DNA of 64,000 nt, from contig JANQOF010000029.1 in assembly GCA_028279215.1 (NCBI GenBank), positions 21,226 through 85,225 on the forward strand, read 5' to 3'. Made by a program: the position numbers and the translations under genes. Of the stretch, positions 63,325 through 64,000 are shown one piece after another (positions within the stretch are counted from its first letter, which is position 1; each line of letters starts with the position of its first letter). The notes below the pieces were generated by a model. It saw only the letters and a program-made list of their open reading frames with translations. It made no database searches and was not told the DNA's origin. Source of the stretch: Pirellulales bacterium (GTDB taxonomy: Bacteria > Planctomycetota > Planctomycetia > Pirellulales > Lacipirellulaceae).

Positions 63325-64000
63325 ATGGCAGGACATTCGCATTGGGCGAACATCGCCCGTAAGAAATCGGCGGTCGACGCCAAACGAGGAAAGCTCTGGA
63401 GTAAGCTCTCCAAGGCCATCATCGTGGCGGCCAAAATGGGTGGTGGCGATCCCGATGTCAACCTCAAGCTCCGCTACGCCATTAACGATGCCAAAGCGGT
63501 ATCGATGCCCAAGGACAACATCGAACGGGCCATCAAGAAAGGCACCGGCGAACTCGACGGCGGCAACCTCGAAGAAGTTCTGTACGAAGGCATTGGCCCA
63601 GCCGGCGTCGCCGTGATGTGCGACATCCTCACCGATAACCGCAACCGCACCGCGCCCGAGATTCGCAAGCTGTTCGAAGTTTGCGGCGGGAAGCTCGGCG
63701 CAACCGGTTGTGCCGCGTGGACGTTCAACCGCAAGGGTCTGATTGCCATCGCCGCCGACAAGACCGACGAAGAGTCGCTCATGGAACTGGCGATCGAAGC
63801 GGGGGCCGACGATGTCCGCCGCGAGGGTGACTCGTTCGAGGTAACTTGCGAACCCGAAGCCTTTTCCGGCGTTTGCGACGCGTTGGCCGCGTCGGAAATC
63901 CAAACCCAAAGCCGTGAACTCACCTGGCTTCCCAAGGACACCGTCGAACTCAACGCAGCCGACGCACGCAATGTGCTAAAGCTGATGGAGCGACTCGATG
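63325..64000 (+). CDS. yebC: YebC/PmpR family protein, 3' end outside the window
   Basis: MAGHSHWANIARKKSAVDAKRGKLWSKLSKAI is the canonical opening, followed by MPKDNIERAIKKGTGE, YEGIGPAGVAVMCDILTDNRNRT and CGGKLGATGCAAWTFNRKG. YebC family members regulate transcription and help translation at polyproline stretches. The reading frame runs to the window edge at about residue 225, short of the usual 240-250. The ATG at 63325 follows a gap of 114 nt after the HhH-like gene. Confidence 0.93.
   Translation, partial: MAGHSHWANIARKKSAVDAKRGKLWSKLSKAIIVAAKMGGGDPDVNLKLRYAINDAKAVSMPKDNIERAIKKGTGELDGGNLEEVLYEGIGPAGVAVMCDILTDNRNRTAPEIRKLFEVCGGKLGATGCAAWTFNRKGLIAIAADKTDEESLMELAIEAGADDVRREGDSFEVTCEPEAFSGVCDALAASEIQTQSRELTWLPKDTVELNAADARNVLKLMERLD

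Overview
The window looks like chromosomal DNA of a planctomycete, most likely of the Pirellulales. The evidence is family content: a three-repeat SHD1-type protein, an SGNH lipase ending in dockerin-like repeats and a PEP-CTERM tail, a lysine-repeat histone-H1-like protein, a secreted sulfatase, an LpxB-containing envelope set, and short proteins with the N-terminal membrane signature typical of this phylum. Starts are often GTG or TTG and Shine-Dalgarno sites are patchy. I saw no rRNA, tRNA, CRISPR array, transposase or prophage.

Layout. 0-4.4 kb: thiE (5' end outside the window), a mannose-1-phosphate guanylyltransferase, a Tat-type alpha/beta hydrolase, ruvX and a DUF72 protein. 4.4-9.4 kb: an accessory stretch with a repeat-rich intergenic block, small unknown genes, a sulfatase whose 3' end is duplicated beyond a small inserted gene, and two small-domain proteins. 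9.5-15.1 kb: a complete imuA-imuB-dnaE2 mutagenesis cassette behind a perfect palindrome that is a good LexA-operator candidate. 15.2-25.3 kb: an atypical SDR, a metallo-beta-lactamase-fold hydrolase with a VapC-like PIN toxin cassette at its 3' end bracketed by a diverged copy of that end, a frameshifted membrane gene, a thioredoxin-like protein, an AAA ATPase, a degenerate sigma-54-activator-like regulator with a partner, Mrp/ApbC and the H1-like protein. 25.6-35.6 kb: envelope and sugar functions (SGNH hydrolase, site-2 protease, LpxB, MFS transporter, CYTH protein, UDPGP-type nucleotidyltransferase, glycosyltransferase flanked by two paralogous hydrolases). 35.7-44.6 kb: a co-directional minus-strand run prsW-metK-unknown-ispF-cysS-unknown-ruvC-ruvA-SHD1 protein. 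44.8-50.4 kb: ruvB, a GNAT enzyme and the fatty-acid cluster rpmF-fabD-fabG-acpP-fabF behind a good sigma-70-type promoter. 50.4-57.1 kb: SGNH lipase, HAD phosphatase, BCS1-like AAA ATPase divergent from a secretin-domain-like secreted protein, and a ketosynthase homologue whose catalytic Cys is Glu. 57.3-64 kb: nusA-infB-rbfA, a HhH-like protein with a polylysine tail, and yebC running off the edge.

Functionally the window joins DNA repair and recombination (imuA/imuB/dnaE2, ruvABC, ruvX), translation (cysS, nusA, infB, rbfA, rpmF), lipid synthesis (fab genes, lpxB, ispF) and envelope biology. The most interesting points are two separate places where a small accessory gene set is bracketed by a duplicated gene 3' end, the catalytically altered ketosynthase, the candidate SOS operator, and a repeat element translated in frame inside imuB.
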